The position numbers and the translations under genes were made by a program. Of a stretch of DNA of 64,000 bases, positions 50,749 through 61,813 are shown one piece after another. The stretch's first letter is position 1. Each line of letters opens with the position of its first letter. The stretch comes from Steinernema hermaphroditum (lineage: Eukaryota; Nematoda; Chromadorea; Rhabditida; Steinernematidae), in assembly GCA_030435675.1 (NCBI GenBank), contig CM059621.1, positions 9,486,001-9,550,000 on the forward strand, in the 5' to 3' direction. The notes beneath the pieces are model-generated. The model saw nothing but the letters and a program-made list of their open reading frames with translations. It was not told the origin of the DNA and did not search any database.

Positions 50749-52574
50749 ATGGCGACCCTTATGAAAGCTAGGAGACCGAAGCTGCCCAAAAACAAGCTTG
50801 AACCGCCCATTCCTTCACAAGAGAGTTTACTTATAGTGCCGCGGGTGCCTGCCGTTCGAGCCGCACAGTCTGATATTTTTGAAAGGACACATCAACTGGA
50901 AGCGTCTCTCGCGGCGGCTCGAAAGCTGGAAGAAAAACGTGTTCTACAAGAAGTAATTATACAGTAGTCTACAATGACGATGCTGTGTTTTAGATGGCAA
51001 TTAACAGAGTTTCCTCAGATGAAGTTCCGACTGTCCCTCGTCAATCTTTAGTGCGCAGAGCATTTGACTTCATACGGCAAAAGTTTCGAAGATCAAGGGT
51101 GATCAGTGAAAATGCCGTCATAAGTGCAGGCAGAGTTCCTGTGACATCCAGTACAGCATTCAAAAGGACGTTCGTATGTCACATCGATAAGTGCTATAAA
51201 GTGTTCGAAGCTGAAAATGAGTTGAAAAAACACCAGAAGCTGCATGTTAAGAAACGACCGAAGCGTGATCCGTTTCCAAAAGCGGCTTGTGATGCATCAC
51301 AAAAGGATCAGGAGTTCAACGCAAGCAATGTTGTGAAGTTATTGTCACAGCGCTTCCCCATTCAACAAGCCGATGATCAGTTCACCGATGCAGAGGAGAC
51401 CATCTGCAATTCCATTATTGGTTAGACTCAACTTCCGAAATGACACTACATTTTTATTATTAGGATATATTTGCGATCTCCAAGAGGCACAAGAATCGCT
51501 AATATATGATCTCCTGGATGATGACAGAGAAAATGTATCAAGTGATAGCAGCGAGGATTACCGCGAGGAGGAAGTGGCAAGGTCATCACAGCGTTTTCGA
51601 TATACACGAAAACAAATGGAGGACATCATTAAGGATTACGGTTTATACGGGTTAACGTACGTTCAACGCAGATACAGGAAAATCAATTCCCGCAATGACA
51701 TTGTAAGGTACATGAAAGATCCTTCCGCAAGTACTTTAATAGAAGTTGCTCACAGGATGCGTCAATATCTGGAAGGTTCTCCGCGGCTTGCGGAAGCTGA
51801 AGTGAAGAAAGAGCTTTTCATAGCCTTCGAGGACTGGATGAATAAAGGCTACCACATTAATGACCGTGACCTTCATTTGGAAGCTGTCGAAATCGCACGA
51901 CGTAAGAACCATATTCACTTTAAGGTACACTGTCTCCCATTTTTCGTGACATTGGATTTTTCATAGGCCAGCCCCCACTTCATCTTCCGTTTCAAAAAGA
52001 AGTATAGAATAGTGAGTCGAAAAATAACCCACGTTACAACGAAAAAATCATTCGTGGATAGGGAGCATCAAAGAGAGATTTGTGAGAAATTCCGCAATGA
52101 AATGAAGTCTCTCATTGCCAATCACACTGACAAGGGAAAAGTAAGTTATTGTCATAAAGAACATTGAAATAGATTGCGATGCAGATTTTTAATTCGGACC
52201 AAACCGGGCTGAGGCTGGAGCTCCGATCAGGCCGAACACTTGCATATAAAGGATCAAGACATGTAGAGGTGCTAGTGCAACGCAAGAACGCTTTGACGCA
52301 CAGCCTTACACTCCAGCCAGTAATCAGTGCTGACGGTTATCTCCAAACCCCGATGTTGGTATGCTTTATGGAGCGGAAACCACCTGCACGCTTCCCCACC
52401 GATCTTCAAGAGTTCAAGTATTTGTACTGCGTGAGTTCATGTAGTGGGCTAATGACTAGCCAAGTGGCATGCGAATGGATTAGGAAAGTTTTTTTGCCGA
52501 ATGGCGGTGAGAACTCGGTTTTGATTGTTGATTCCTGGGGGGGATATCATCAAGCTGCAAAACAGTTTGGTAAT
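50749..52574 (+). pseudogene. pogo-like (CENP-B-type) transposase, 3' truncated
   Basis: Five exons (50749-50952, 50994-51420, 51464-51924, 51967-52140, 52185-about 52574) join in phase. After a basic N-terminus comes a C2H2 finger (FVCHIDKCYKVFEAENELKKHQKLH), an acidic linker, a CENP-B-like helix-turn-helix region (FEDWMNKGYHINDRDLHLEA, RFKKKYRIVSRK) and the DDE_1 catalytic core with IFNSDQTGLRLELRSG (first Asp) and NSVLIVDSWGGYH (second Asp). The frame then meets a dispersed repeat before the third acidic residue, so the enzyme is incomplete. Pogo/Tigger transposases carry this arrangement; the extra zinc finger is less usual. Confidence 0.75.
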
Positions 52575-53080
52575 AGAACACGAGTTTACGAGTTTATCTT
52601 CTCGTATCGAAGGCTTACACCTTGCGAGACGTCATATATGCACAAAAAGGCACTAATCACACCGTAGTCGCTGATTTTCCTCTGGCTTCGGCTGGAGATG
52701 GCATCCGAGAAGAACGATCAGTGGTCCCATTAGTATGCGCGGGCGTTGAAGTGGCGAAGAACTTGAATCAAGTCGCAGCGGACGGAGCGGGATCCCATCT
52801 TCAGCTGGCAGCGCAGACGTCGGAGTTGCAACGCTTCTTCGGCTTCTCTGGCCGCGCGGGTGGAGTCGGGCGGTTGTGACGGTCTTCTTGGCAAGACGGT
52901 GGAACTACGGCTTCCTGGTGTTCCAGGCCTTCTGGGAGCCGGGGCGATCATTGCGTCCGCAATGACAATCGAGAACGACCTCTTACTCAACTCATTCGCC
53001 TCAGACAGCCTCAGAGAGAGAGCGAGTGGACGACCCGACCGATCGCTGGGGACACAAATGAACTACGGCTTCCTGGTGTT
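52575..53080 (+). repeat. R1-family repeat, copy 3
   Basis: Begins ACGAGTTTATCTTCTCG, like the starts of the copies at 39030 and 48595, and shares AACTACGGCTTCCTGGTGTTC twice (about 52903 and 53060). It separates the pogo-like gene from the BEL/Pao RNase H. Confidence 0.5.
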
Positions 53081-53983
53081 CATGCAACAATGCATGCAAC
53101 TCTTGTGTGCTTCAATGACTAATAGCCGTGCGACGGGATGTGAGTGGTTCACGAAGATGGGGGAGGCGGTATTGGGAGCAAGGTCACTGTTTTCGAGACG
53201 GGATCGTTGCCGGAGGAGGTCTTTCTCGTCCTTGCATAGGTTGTAGCGCTCTTCATCTGGAGGATGCTCTCTCTGAACTTGGCGCAACAACACGGTTTCA
53301 GCGGTGTCCATCTCAGCGGCTTCGACGTTTTGGCTGATTGCCCGCAGCTCGTAAACTTCAGCGATGATTTTCAGATTGCGTCGTTTCTCAGAGATTCTCT
53401 TGAGAAACCGGAGGGCGAACACAACTACTCGAAGAAGTTTGTTCCAGCTGCTGAATCGCTCGGGGCGGAAGACAGCCTCAGCTTTGATATTAGGTGGTTC
53501 AGTGATTAGCGTGGCAGTGGCTGATTCCTCCTCGGGTTGTTCCACATCTGAAGTCTTGAAGCAGATGGTTGCGGGCCATTCCTCGCGTGGTTTTTTCAGA
53601 AAGGCTGGTCCGTTCCACCACAGTGAGGACGCGGCGAGCTCTGCAGCGGGTAGTCCGTGGCTGCCGATGTCAGCAGGGTTTTCCGACGTTGGCACATGGC
53701 GGAACTCACAGTCGAGTTGTCGGATGGTCTTCAACCGGTTTTGTACGAACACTTCTTGTTCGAGGCCGGATTTTATCCAACCAAGGACGCAGGTGGAATC
53801 ACTCCAGACGGTGACGCTTTCGTAGGAAAGTTGAAGTTCTTCCATCACGAACTGTGTTGCTCGGGTTCCAGTGACCATTGCCAGTAGTTCCATACGTGGG
53901 ATCGTGATGTTCTGCAGTGGACCGATTCGGCTTTTTGCAAACGCAGCTACCACTTCGACTTCAGTCTCGGACTGGATTCGCAC
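53063..53983 (-). pseudogene. BEL/Pao RNase H and integrase N-terminus
   Basis: A 306-codon frame: SKSRIGPL-like AKSRIGPLQNITIPRMELL, VTVWSDSTCVLGWI and FRHVPTSENPADIGSHG are the hallmark blocks of the Pao RNase H region, followed by a long linker and a degenerate HHCC-type start (VIEAHKSCMHCCM). It connects upstream to the reverse transcriptase, but about 60 residues appear missing at the junction near 53990. Truncated by the repeat at 53080. Confidence 0.7.
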
Positions 53984-53999
53984 GTATGTTAGTGTGAAG

Positions 54000-54728
54000 T
54001 TAGTACCGCTGGTTTGACTTTTTGCTCAGCCTTCGAGGTACGCGGAAGACTGGAGATTCTTTCCACTCGGCGATGATTGTCCGGAATTCTTCTTGAAGTT
54101 TTTCGGGAATTTTGGTTTTCCAACCGAATTTTTCTTTCCATAGTTTCTGGAGAAACAGTTTCCCTTTCAAGAGAGCAGGGGAAATCAATCCGTGTGGCTC
54201 GAACACAGTTGCCAGAGCAGATAGCACTTTCTGCTTGGTCCAACCGTCTGTTTCAACCGGGAGAGGGATAGTCAGCTGGTACGTGTCTTCGGCGACGTCC
54301 CACTTAACTCCCAAAACCTTGACTACATCCGGTACTGGTTTCTCGCTCTGTTCGATGAAGTAGGCATTGAGGACCGGGTCGTTTGACTTGAAGTCTCGAA
54401 GGTTCATCCCAGCTGCTTTGAAGAGTTCTTTTGACTTGTGGAACCTCTGGATTCCTTCTTCCACCGTTCGAGCTGGCTGATAGACATCGTCCACATAGAC
54501 GTTGTGTAAGATGTCCATGGCAATTTCTGATCCGTCTCTTCGCATGTGATGTTCCAGGACCATGTTAAGGAGAGCTGGACTGCACTTTAAGCCGAACAGC
54601 ACTTTTCGGAAGCGGTAGACTGCGGTGTTGTCACGAGCAGGTGGGCTTCCAATGTCTTCGAGCCATAAGAAGCGAGTGACGTTGCGATCTTGATCTGCTA
54701 GACCTAGTCTCAGGAATGCCTTCTCTAA
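54000..54728 (-). pseudogene. BEL/Pao reverse transcriptase, 3' half
   Basis: The minus strand carries EKAFLRLGLADQDRNVTRFLW, KVLFGLKCSPALLN and the catalytic NVYVDDVYQ (YVDD), then the thumb/connection region (SALATVFEPHGLISPALL). The segment before EKAF lies on the other side of a 500-bp insertion; removing the insertion and one copy of its 3-bp duplication makes the reading frame continuous. A terminal frame break lies near 54000. Confidence 0.75.
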
Positions 54729-55228
54729 CAAGGGAACATCCCCAAGTGTCCGACGAGTTAGGAGCTGAGATGTGGCGCGGCTTGTAGACGGTCTTCTAAC
54801 TAAGAAAACGCACATAATCTCATCGGCCATAAATCAGTCGGGCTACCATAAAGATGGTCATGAAGTTGCAAGGTCTCCTGGTGCGATGTCCCTGACTAGT
54901 CAGAATATACGGTATTTTTGTCCGATTTTGGACGGGGTTTTTAAGGATTTCGGCATTTAGAGCCAAAATTAACATTACCAGTTAACAACCATGTTCTTTT
55001 AGCAAGAAAAGGGGTCAAAAAATGACAAAAAACTGACAAAAATACCGTATATTCTGACTAGTCAGGGACATCGCACCAGGAGACCTTGCAACTTCATGAC
55101 CATCTTTATGGTAGCCCGACTGATTTATGGCCGATGAGATTATGAGCGTTTTCTTAGTTAGAAGACCGTCTACAAGCCGCGCCACATCTCAGCTCCTAAC
55201 TCGTCGGGCACTTGGGGATGTTCCCTTG
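54729..55228. mobile_element. 500-bp TAA-flanked palindromic MITE inside BEL/Pao RT
   Basis: Termini CAAGGGAACATCCCCAAGTG and reverse complement, flanked by TAA (54726-54728, 55229-55231). Arms of about 190 bp pair closely, and the core is related to the palindrome at 61029-61259. The host coding sequence gives the empty site: GACTTA...GAGAAG is continuous in the interrupted gene, so the duplication is exactly 3 bp. This is the clearest PIF/Harbinger-type insertion in the window. Confidence 0.85.
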
Positions 55229-57335
55229 TAAGTCGCTCCACGTGACGATGGGTGGGACTCTGGACCTTAGGAGAATGCCTGCGATGTCTGGGAGTTTGTT
55301 TGGACCGCGGTACAACAAGTCGTTGAGGCTGTTCAGCGACTTCTTTGCCTTTGATGAGGCGTCAAAAACGACTCGGCGTATTCCTCCGACCTCCTTGAAC
55401 ACATCTCGGTGGGGTAGGTAGTGGCAGAGAGTGTCGCTATCGCTGTTCGTGGTAACTTTTTCGATGAATCCTAGGTCGTGCAGCTCCTTGACATAGTTGT
55501 CGTAGCCTTCTAGATCTTCAGGACTGTGTTTTAGTCGGTTGTACAGTCCCACCAGTCGTTGGCGGCAAACTCCTAGATTGTCGGGTAAATCGGGTTCCGC
55601 GTCTTTCCACAACAGAGCCACCTCGTAGCAGTCGCCAGTCCACTTGATGTTGTCTTTTAGGATCTTTTCAGCGACTTTGTCGTCTTTCACACACGGGTCA
55701 TCCGTTATCCCGATTGTTTCCAGCTTCCACAGGTGCTCATAGTACTCGGTTGCGATCATTGTGGTCGTTTCGCACTGCACAGGGTAGCTTTCCGATGTTT
55801 CCAAGATTCCACGTCCGGTCACGATGTCGCCTAGCTTCGATTTCACTAGAGTAAAACCGTTGGGCAGCGTAGTCGTGATGTTTGATGCGCAGATTTCCCA
55901 GAAGATCTTGTTGCCAAGGAGGATCGATGGTTTGACGGTCTCTGCTGCGCTTTCCTCGCGGCCGACAGGAACGGAAGTGGAGAGCAATCCGTTCGCGGTG
56001 ATGGTTGGACACGTGTTTGCAGCGAAAATTTTTGAAGAGCCGTCGCGGAGTCGGATACCGATTTGGACTTCCTTGGAAGCGAAGTTGAGTGTGGAGTCTC
56101 CCAAACCACGAACCGAAAGCTGGGTTTTTGAGTGCGTCGAAAGACGCAACTGTGAAGCTACGGAGGGTAGTGTGTAGGAGCGCTGGCTGCCAGAATCCAG
56201 AAAGGCGTGACATTCCAAGTTGAGTTCGGGGGCGTCGGGGTTGAAGAGGGTAACCGGCGCTGTCTGGAGGACGTCTTCCGATCGATGCGCCATGAACGTT
56301 TCGACCGTGTTCGTGTGATCAACGCTTTCCATCTTGCTCGAGTTGTCAGAGCTAGCTGTCAGAGCACAGGCGGTGTGTGTTTTGTTCGGGCAGAGGGCGA
56401 CGTTATGCCCTTTTTCTTTGCACCGGAAGCACGTTTTTCGACTGCGGCACTGCTCGTGACTGTTTTTGAAGCAGATCTCACAGCGCGACATCTCTTTCAG
56501 GCGAGTTCGGCGCTGGGAGATTGTGACGTGTGTCGGGCAGTTCGCATGCCAGTGGTCACCTTGGGAGTCACAAAAGACACACCACGGCTCACTCTTTTTT
56601 CTAGCAGGCTTGCTTGCAGCTGGAAATGCGCTCGTCTCTTTGACGGGTGTTGCAGTTTGCTTCCCTGCTTGGTCCGCGCTGTTATGCGATTTCCCTGGCT
56701 GTCTGCCGGAAGAATCATCTTTGCGGCCTGCCTGTTTTGCCAACAGTTTATGGCGGTAAACAGTCTCACGGCGCTCGACGATATCGATCAATTTTGACTG
56801 CAACATCTCGGTCGTCCACGACTGTGACGATTTCGACAGCGCTCCCTCAGTCACGAGGTCAGAGACCACTCCGGTCGGCAACTTCTTGTAGATCAGCTGT
56901 GTAGTCAACGGGTGATTAGGATCTTCGCCCAAATCTTTGAGTTGACGACAGATCGTCGCGATCTTTTCCACGAAGCGCCGGAGGTCGACCACCTTTTCTG
57001 AGGAGAACGGGAGATCGGCGAGATCAGCATGAAGCTGCTCTTTCAGGATGCTCTTATCTCCGAACCGTTTTTTCAGCAAATCGAAGGCGATTGTGTAGTT
57101 AGCGCCCGTCGTTTCCAGCCCGACCAGAACGGCGCTGGCCTCACCCTCGAGATAGCCCTTTAGGTACGTGAGTTTAAGCGCAGCGGGGAGTGACGTGTTC
57201 GAGTCCACCGCGAGGCTGAAGGCAGCTTCAAACTCCGCCCACTCGCGCCTGTCCCCTTTGAACTTCTTTACCGTAATCGTCGGTAAGGGGGCAAAGGTGG
57301 GTCTCGGTGCCGGCGGCGGCGTGGGAGTGGACATG
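55229..57335 (-). pseudogene. BEL/Pao Gag C-terminus, protease and RT N-terminus
   Basis: A continuous frame starting near MSTPTPPPAPRP. It contains the Gag-like DUF1759 region (KFKGDRREWAEFEAAF, IATICRQLKDLGEDPN), a zinc-knuckle region (CEICFKNSHEQC, CFRCKEKGHNVALC), an aspartic protease with HAFLDSGSQRSY, and the RT start (CHYLPHRDVFKE, RRVVFDASSKAK, LNDLLYRGPN) up to the palindromic insertion. Upstream residues in the open frame are encoded by a tandem array that belongs to another element. The frame here is intact, although the copy as a whole is broken in several places. Confidence 0.85.
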
Positions 57336-57354
57336 AAGTGGTGTGGCGGATTTC

Positions 57355-58253
57355 CAGTCAGGAGAGCCAAAAAAAGAGAGCCAAAAAAAGAGCGCCAAAT
57401 TAAAAGAGAGCCAAATAAAGAGCGCCAAATTAAAAGAGAGCCAAAACCTCCACGAGCGCCAAAAAAAAAAAACAGCGCCAAAAAAAGAGCGCCAAAATGA
57501 AAGAGATCCAAAGAGATGGTGTTTACGTAAACGCTATTTCGTCTCTCAGTCTTTCTTTACCCAAGATCTTTACAGGTTACACCTAAGGTCGTCCAATGTA
57601 ACCACATTCGTTTCAGGCGCCTTTTCCGTGCGGTCGACGCCAAACTTAACGTCAAGCCCAGGACGAGCCAATTCATGCATGAGTGACTTCGAAATGGCCG
57701 CTATCCAAGCAGCCCAAGAGGATTGGGCTGAAATTTCTGTAAACCTCTGCCATTTTCACATGGCTCAATCTGTGTTTCGGAGAGTCCAGAAGGATGGGGT
57801 TCTCCTAAAGCGATATTGCGCGTCAGAAGAAGACCGCATAGTCATCAAGTCGTTGGCGAACCTTGCGTATCTGCCGCCCAAGGAAGTCTATTTAGCTTTC
57901 TGTGCCCTTTGGGACGAAGCTGAGAACATAGACCCGTTGTTTAAATATTTCTTTCGAACCTATATTCGCAAAGATGCTGTGCCGGAGGACGAGATCCCCG
58001 AGTTCACCCCTGGGTGTTTTCTCTATGCTTTGAGCGTTCTTCATTTCACTTCTTCATTTCACTGCCATAAAGCTGACTACCTTTTTGGCGCTCTTTGAAT
58101 TTGGCTCTCTTTTAATTTGGCGCTCTTTATTTGGCTCTCTTTTGATTTGGCGCTCTTTTTTTGGCTCTCTTTTGATTTGGCGCTCTTTTTTTGGCTCTCT
58201 TTTAATTTGGCGCTCTTTTTTTGGCTCTCTTTTTTTGGCGCTCCTGACGGCAC
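57355..58253. mobile_element. MULE fragment bounded by inverted tandem arrays
   Basis: The left end (57358-57490) is an array of GAGCGCCAAA and GAGAGCCAAA units; the right end (about 58085-58245) is the same array inverted, and the outermost bases read GTCAGGAG and CTCCTGAC. The centre carries a MULE catalytic fragment. It interrupts the BEL/Pao gag. The target duplication is not clear. Confidence 0.6.
57590..58060 (+). pseudogene. MULE transposase catalytic-domain fragment
   Basis: The open frame includes MSDFEMAAIQAA and the block VNLCHFHMAQSVFRRVQKDG followed by a helical region typical of the MULE domain around the second catalytic residues and the CxFH motif. Neither the N-terminal DNA-binding nor the C-terminal SWIM part is present; a FLYWCH or SWIM module could have been lost to the tandem arrays. 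Non-functional at this locus. Confidence 0.6.
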
Positions 58254-58275
58254 ACCGGTGCGGCGCCACGAGCGG

Positions 58276-59391
58276 CAGGGGTGGGCAATAGGTCGCTCCG
58301 ATTTGGGGGGGGTCGGTTACCATTCGGAGCCGACCGTCTGCGCGGAGCGGTGCGATATAAGCGCAGACGACAAGAGAAATGGCTTCGTTTATCAACGTAT
58401 CCGATGACGGAGTACAGGTTCAGGGCACTTGCGCCGCAGGGAAATCGTGGTGGGACCACTTACTTGTAGGTGGGACCACTTACTTGTAGTCCCATCTCAG
58501 CCGCGTTTGTTAAATTTTTATAATGACGATCGGGTTTTTTTTCTTCAGCATCTTGTAGAGGAGGAAAATTCACTATGAGCTGACTATGTGTCTTAAATAC
58601 GAAGTTGACTTGAAAAAGCTGATTTCGAGGTTCAAATGTCAAATGTTTGGACCTCGTTTTAGGGCACTTCCCATTCACGGGGGGTATATAACCCCATATA
58701 TTCTTGTACTCCATGGTGTGCTCTACAAGAATACATTCACCGTTTGTTTTGTTCTTTGGATCATTTTTATGGAATTATTTAGTCTGGAACACTATAAAAC
58801 AACGTAAGGGGTCTTAAAACATCGACCTTGCTGTTAGGGGGGAATTGTTTTTACCGATGTCCTGCGATCTAGCCAGTCGTATTCAGCATACACTCATCTA
58901 CAACAATATGCATAAGGCTCTGAAGTCACACTTGTCGTCGGGGTGTAAAAGTACTCTTATAATAGGATCATAAATTTCCGTCAAAAGTACCGTAATCGTT
59001 TGACTTAGTTTTAGGTCCTTTTTCGGTGACCGGGGGGGGGGGGGATAACCCTACTTAGTCCTGTTCGCCATCGAGTCCTCTACAAGACTGTATGCACCGT
59101 TTGGTGTGCCCCTTGGCCCGAAATTGAGTAAAAGTCGAAAAGTGTTAAAAAAGTCGATTTTACAATTTCGACCTGTTCCGAGGGTAGTGACTCTGCGTAG
59201 ATCCCTCGTGACCCCACTTACACTGTTCAGAATTGTCTCCTCTACAAAATGATGTATAACATTCGGCTGTTTCTCCAGCCCATCAGGTGTAAAAGTGGTC
59301 AAAACCACGACCAATTGCCCCTAAGTGCTCCCGCAACGATATCCCTGACCGATCATGAGGTCGCTCTGAGAGCGACCTTTGCCCACCCCTG
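58276..59391. mobile_element. non-autonomous hAT-like element with perfect 8-bp target duplication
   Basis: Ends CAGGGGTGGGCAA and TTTGCCCACCCCTG are the classic hAT terminal form. ACGAGCGG is duplicated exactly at 58268-58275 and 59392-59399. The 1.1-kb interior has no transposase; it includes a 20-bp direct repeat (GGTGGGACCACTTACTTGTA, twice, at about 58450-58490). It lies inside the BEL/Pao gag; joining the flanks after removing one duplication leaves the frame open across the site. Confidence 0.85.
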
Positions 59392-59399
59392 ACGAGCGG

Positions 59400-59762
59400 T
59401 GATAGTGGTTCTCTGGCCGTTACGCTGTACTCTCGATGCTTCGCCCTGAGGAGGTTAAGCGCTTCATACGCACGGTCGATCTGCACCAAAAAGCTGTCTG
59501 GCTTTTGGGCCCACGTGTCATGCACTGCCTCTTCGACCGTCAACTTTTCGCCGGCGAGTGTCTGGATGTACGCCGTCCACTTTTCATTCTGCTCCGAGAT
59601 CTGGCCGATGGTGCGCTCGATATTGTCGATGAAGTTCAGCACCTTTAGGTTCTCCACCGGAGACCAGTCTGTGTCGTTCGCATTCCACTCTTCGACTTGG
59701 TCGGTGTATTTCGCCAGGCGCGACTGCGCTAAGGCGATGAGGGACCGATACGGGCCAGACAT
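59400..59762 (-). pseudogene. BEL/Pao Gag N-terminus
   Basis: Starts MSGPYRSLIALAQSRLAKYT and continues with a coiled-coil-rich region (NFIDNIERTIGQISEQNEKW), as in Gag of nematode BEL/Pao elements, until the hAT-like insertion. Its continuation lies at about 58254-58275 and then beyond the MULE fragment. Start chosen as the first Met of a frame open to the insertion. Confidence 0.55.
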
Positions 59763-60427
59763 CTTTTATCGGCGGCGAGATCTATCGGCGCGACAGAAAG
59801 TTGTTCAAGGGCGGGAGGGCGAGGAGAGGCGGGTAATAGGGCACTTGGGACGGCGTGACGTTGATCTGGATCGACGGGGGGGAGGAAGTAAGGAGCCGGG
59901 GGCCAGGAATAGGGATCTGGAAACGGGGGCGGGTGGGGTTGGAGACAGTTCAGGGGGGTAGGGGGGACGGTCGGGCGGCGGCTGTCGGAAGAGGTTTTCG
60001 GCAACGGCGAGGGTTTTGGCGGCGACTCCTCCTTTGGCGGTGTCGACGGATTCGGCGTCGGCGATGAGCGGATCGGGCGGGCAGCGGGCGCGACTGACGA
60101 TGAGTGAGAGCTGATCCGATTGCCGCAGGTGTTCCGTCGCTCGATCTTGACCCGTCGATGATTCGGCAGCTCGACTTTGACTGAGTCGAATCGGCGGGGG
60201 GGAGAGGTATTGAGGCGGCGTTGGCTGCGCCTGTGGGAACGAGACTTACGAAGATAGGCTTCTGTGTAGAACGGCGGAGCAGTGTGCGATTTATTGATGA
60301 CCACAACTGCGGATCGCACTCGACGGACGGGACTTCCGTTGGAATCCGATGCACCAGTAGATACAATAGAGTCGTCCAGTTTGGATGCAGGTTGGATGCA
60401 GTAGCCGAGGTGAAAGAAAGCGAACAC
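59763..60427 (-). other. proline-rich open frame upstream of Gag
   Basis: A 232-codon frame (59729-60427) is rich in Pro, Ser and Arg, with SPTPNPSTPPKEESPP-type runs, and overlaps the Gag start. It may be an untranslated leader of the retrotransposon read as open because of composition, or an additional small Gag-like product. Neither an LTR nor a primer-binding site was recognised. Confidence 0.25.
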
Positions 60428-60579
60428 AATAGCACAACCGTCCTCTCGTTCTCACAACTACACTTACTCGCAACAAAATCTGTACACCGCAACAACTCCC
60501 GTACACGAGCGAATTCTCTCTAGAAAAATCCTATCCAATCCTCGCACTTCTTTTAGCTACTTCTAGCAACTACTTATGC

Positions 60580-60930
60580 CTCGAACGACGATAAACGTCG
60601 TCGTTCGAGGTAGCACGAAGCAGCAGCACCAGACAGCGAATTTAGGCACATCGCTCTGGGACCTCAGGCAGCAGACAGCAGTGTCGTCGTTCGAAGCTCC
60701 GAGCAGCGATGGCATAAGTGTCCATGGCATAAGTTACCTACGGTATGTTTGCGGTATGAGCTGGTAGGGGATGAGTTACCATGTGTCCAACATAAGCAGC
60801 AGACAGTTTCACTTTACTGCTCGCTGCTTTTGCTGCTTCGAACGACGACACTGCTGCCAGGGGTCCCACAGCGATTTGCCTGACTTCACTGCTGGTGCTG
60901 CTTCTGCTGTTTCGTGCGGTGTTGCCTGGT
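60580..60930. repeat. palindromic repeat with GCAGCAGC/GTCGTTCGA blocks
   Basis: Arms about 60598-60720 and 60790-60928 pair (for example GTCGTCGTTCGAAGC against GCTTCGAACGACGAC). The right end meets GTGTTGAACGACTTAGTACAC, the flank shared with several TAA-type elements. Non-coding. Confidence 0.5.
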
Positions 60931-61028
60931 GTGTTGAACGACTTAGTACACTTATAAGGAGAGGTCCCAAACTGTCCTACGCCGATTCGGCAGAAATTTG
61001 GTAGGGAGAGAGTACTCTTAATTGTAAG

Positions 61029-61259
61029 GTATCCTGGTGCGATGTCCCTGACGCCTCAAAATATACGGTACTCTTGTCGGTCTTTGTCGTTTTTTTTGAC
61101 GGGTTTTCTAATATTTTTGGAATTTAGAGCCAAAATTAACCTTGCAAATTAACAAACATGTCCTTGTAGCAAGAAAATCGGCCAAAAAAACGACAAAAAC
61201 TGACATGAATACCGTATATCTTGTGGCGCCAGGGATATCGCACCAGGACATCTTACAAT
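61029..61259. mobile_element. 231-bp palindromic MITE, same core family as 54729-55228
   Basis: The left end ATTGTAAGGTATCCTGGTGC and right end GCACCAGGACATCTTACAAT are reverse complements with two mismatches. The core (GCCAAAATTAAC, CAAGAAAA, CGACAAAAACTGAC) matches the centre of the 500-bp element at 54729. No clear flanking duplication. Confidence 0.6.
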
Positions 61260-61813
61260 GACAGAGGACAAAATCTCCAACCTTAAATATTACTCAATAT
61301 ACGCAAACGATCTGCTGTTCGCCCTGGGAATTCATAAACAGTCCTTCTTGAACGATTCGGGAGCGATTCATGGATCCGTTTTACCCGGAAGTTCTAGTAA
61401 ATTTCGAGAAAAACGAAATCATCATATATCTGTATCATCATATATCGAATTATTCCCGAATCTATCAGATAAGTTCAATGTATAATAATGTAGGTGCTTT
61501 TCGATCCTTCTTTTCAGGGCGTACAGAGGAAAGCTTCCAATTAGAGAGCAGATCGTGAAGATTCTGAAGTAATTTCGTCAAGATTTGCTGAGCCCTACTG
61601 AGAATACGTCCTCAGGTCGAACGGTACAAGCGAATCTGCATATATCTCGCGGAGCTCGCCAGGATAGATCCCTTATCCAGCTCGCACAGATCGAATGCAA
61701 GCCGATGGGACTGAAACTCGGCCTGGGCGCTAGTTTACGGTTTATGTGGAGAACATGCGTCAAGGGAAATACTTTTTATTCAACTTACTCTGCAAGAAAA
61801 AAAGAATGATTTG
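61260..61813. other. unassigned stretch before transposase gene
   Basis: Short frames at 61258-61558 and 61585-61809 lack splice or domain support. The last 60 bp form the 3' end of the minus-strand Kolobok-like gene. Confidence 0.35.

Noticed and set aside
59729..60427. Envelope-like gene of the retrotransposon
   Set aside because: The proline-rich frame lies 5' of Gag, not 3' of integrase, and has no signal peptide, cysteines or membrane anchor.
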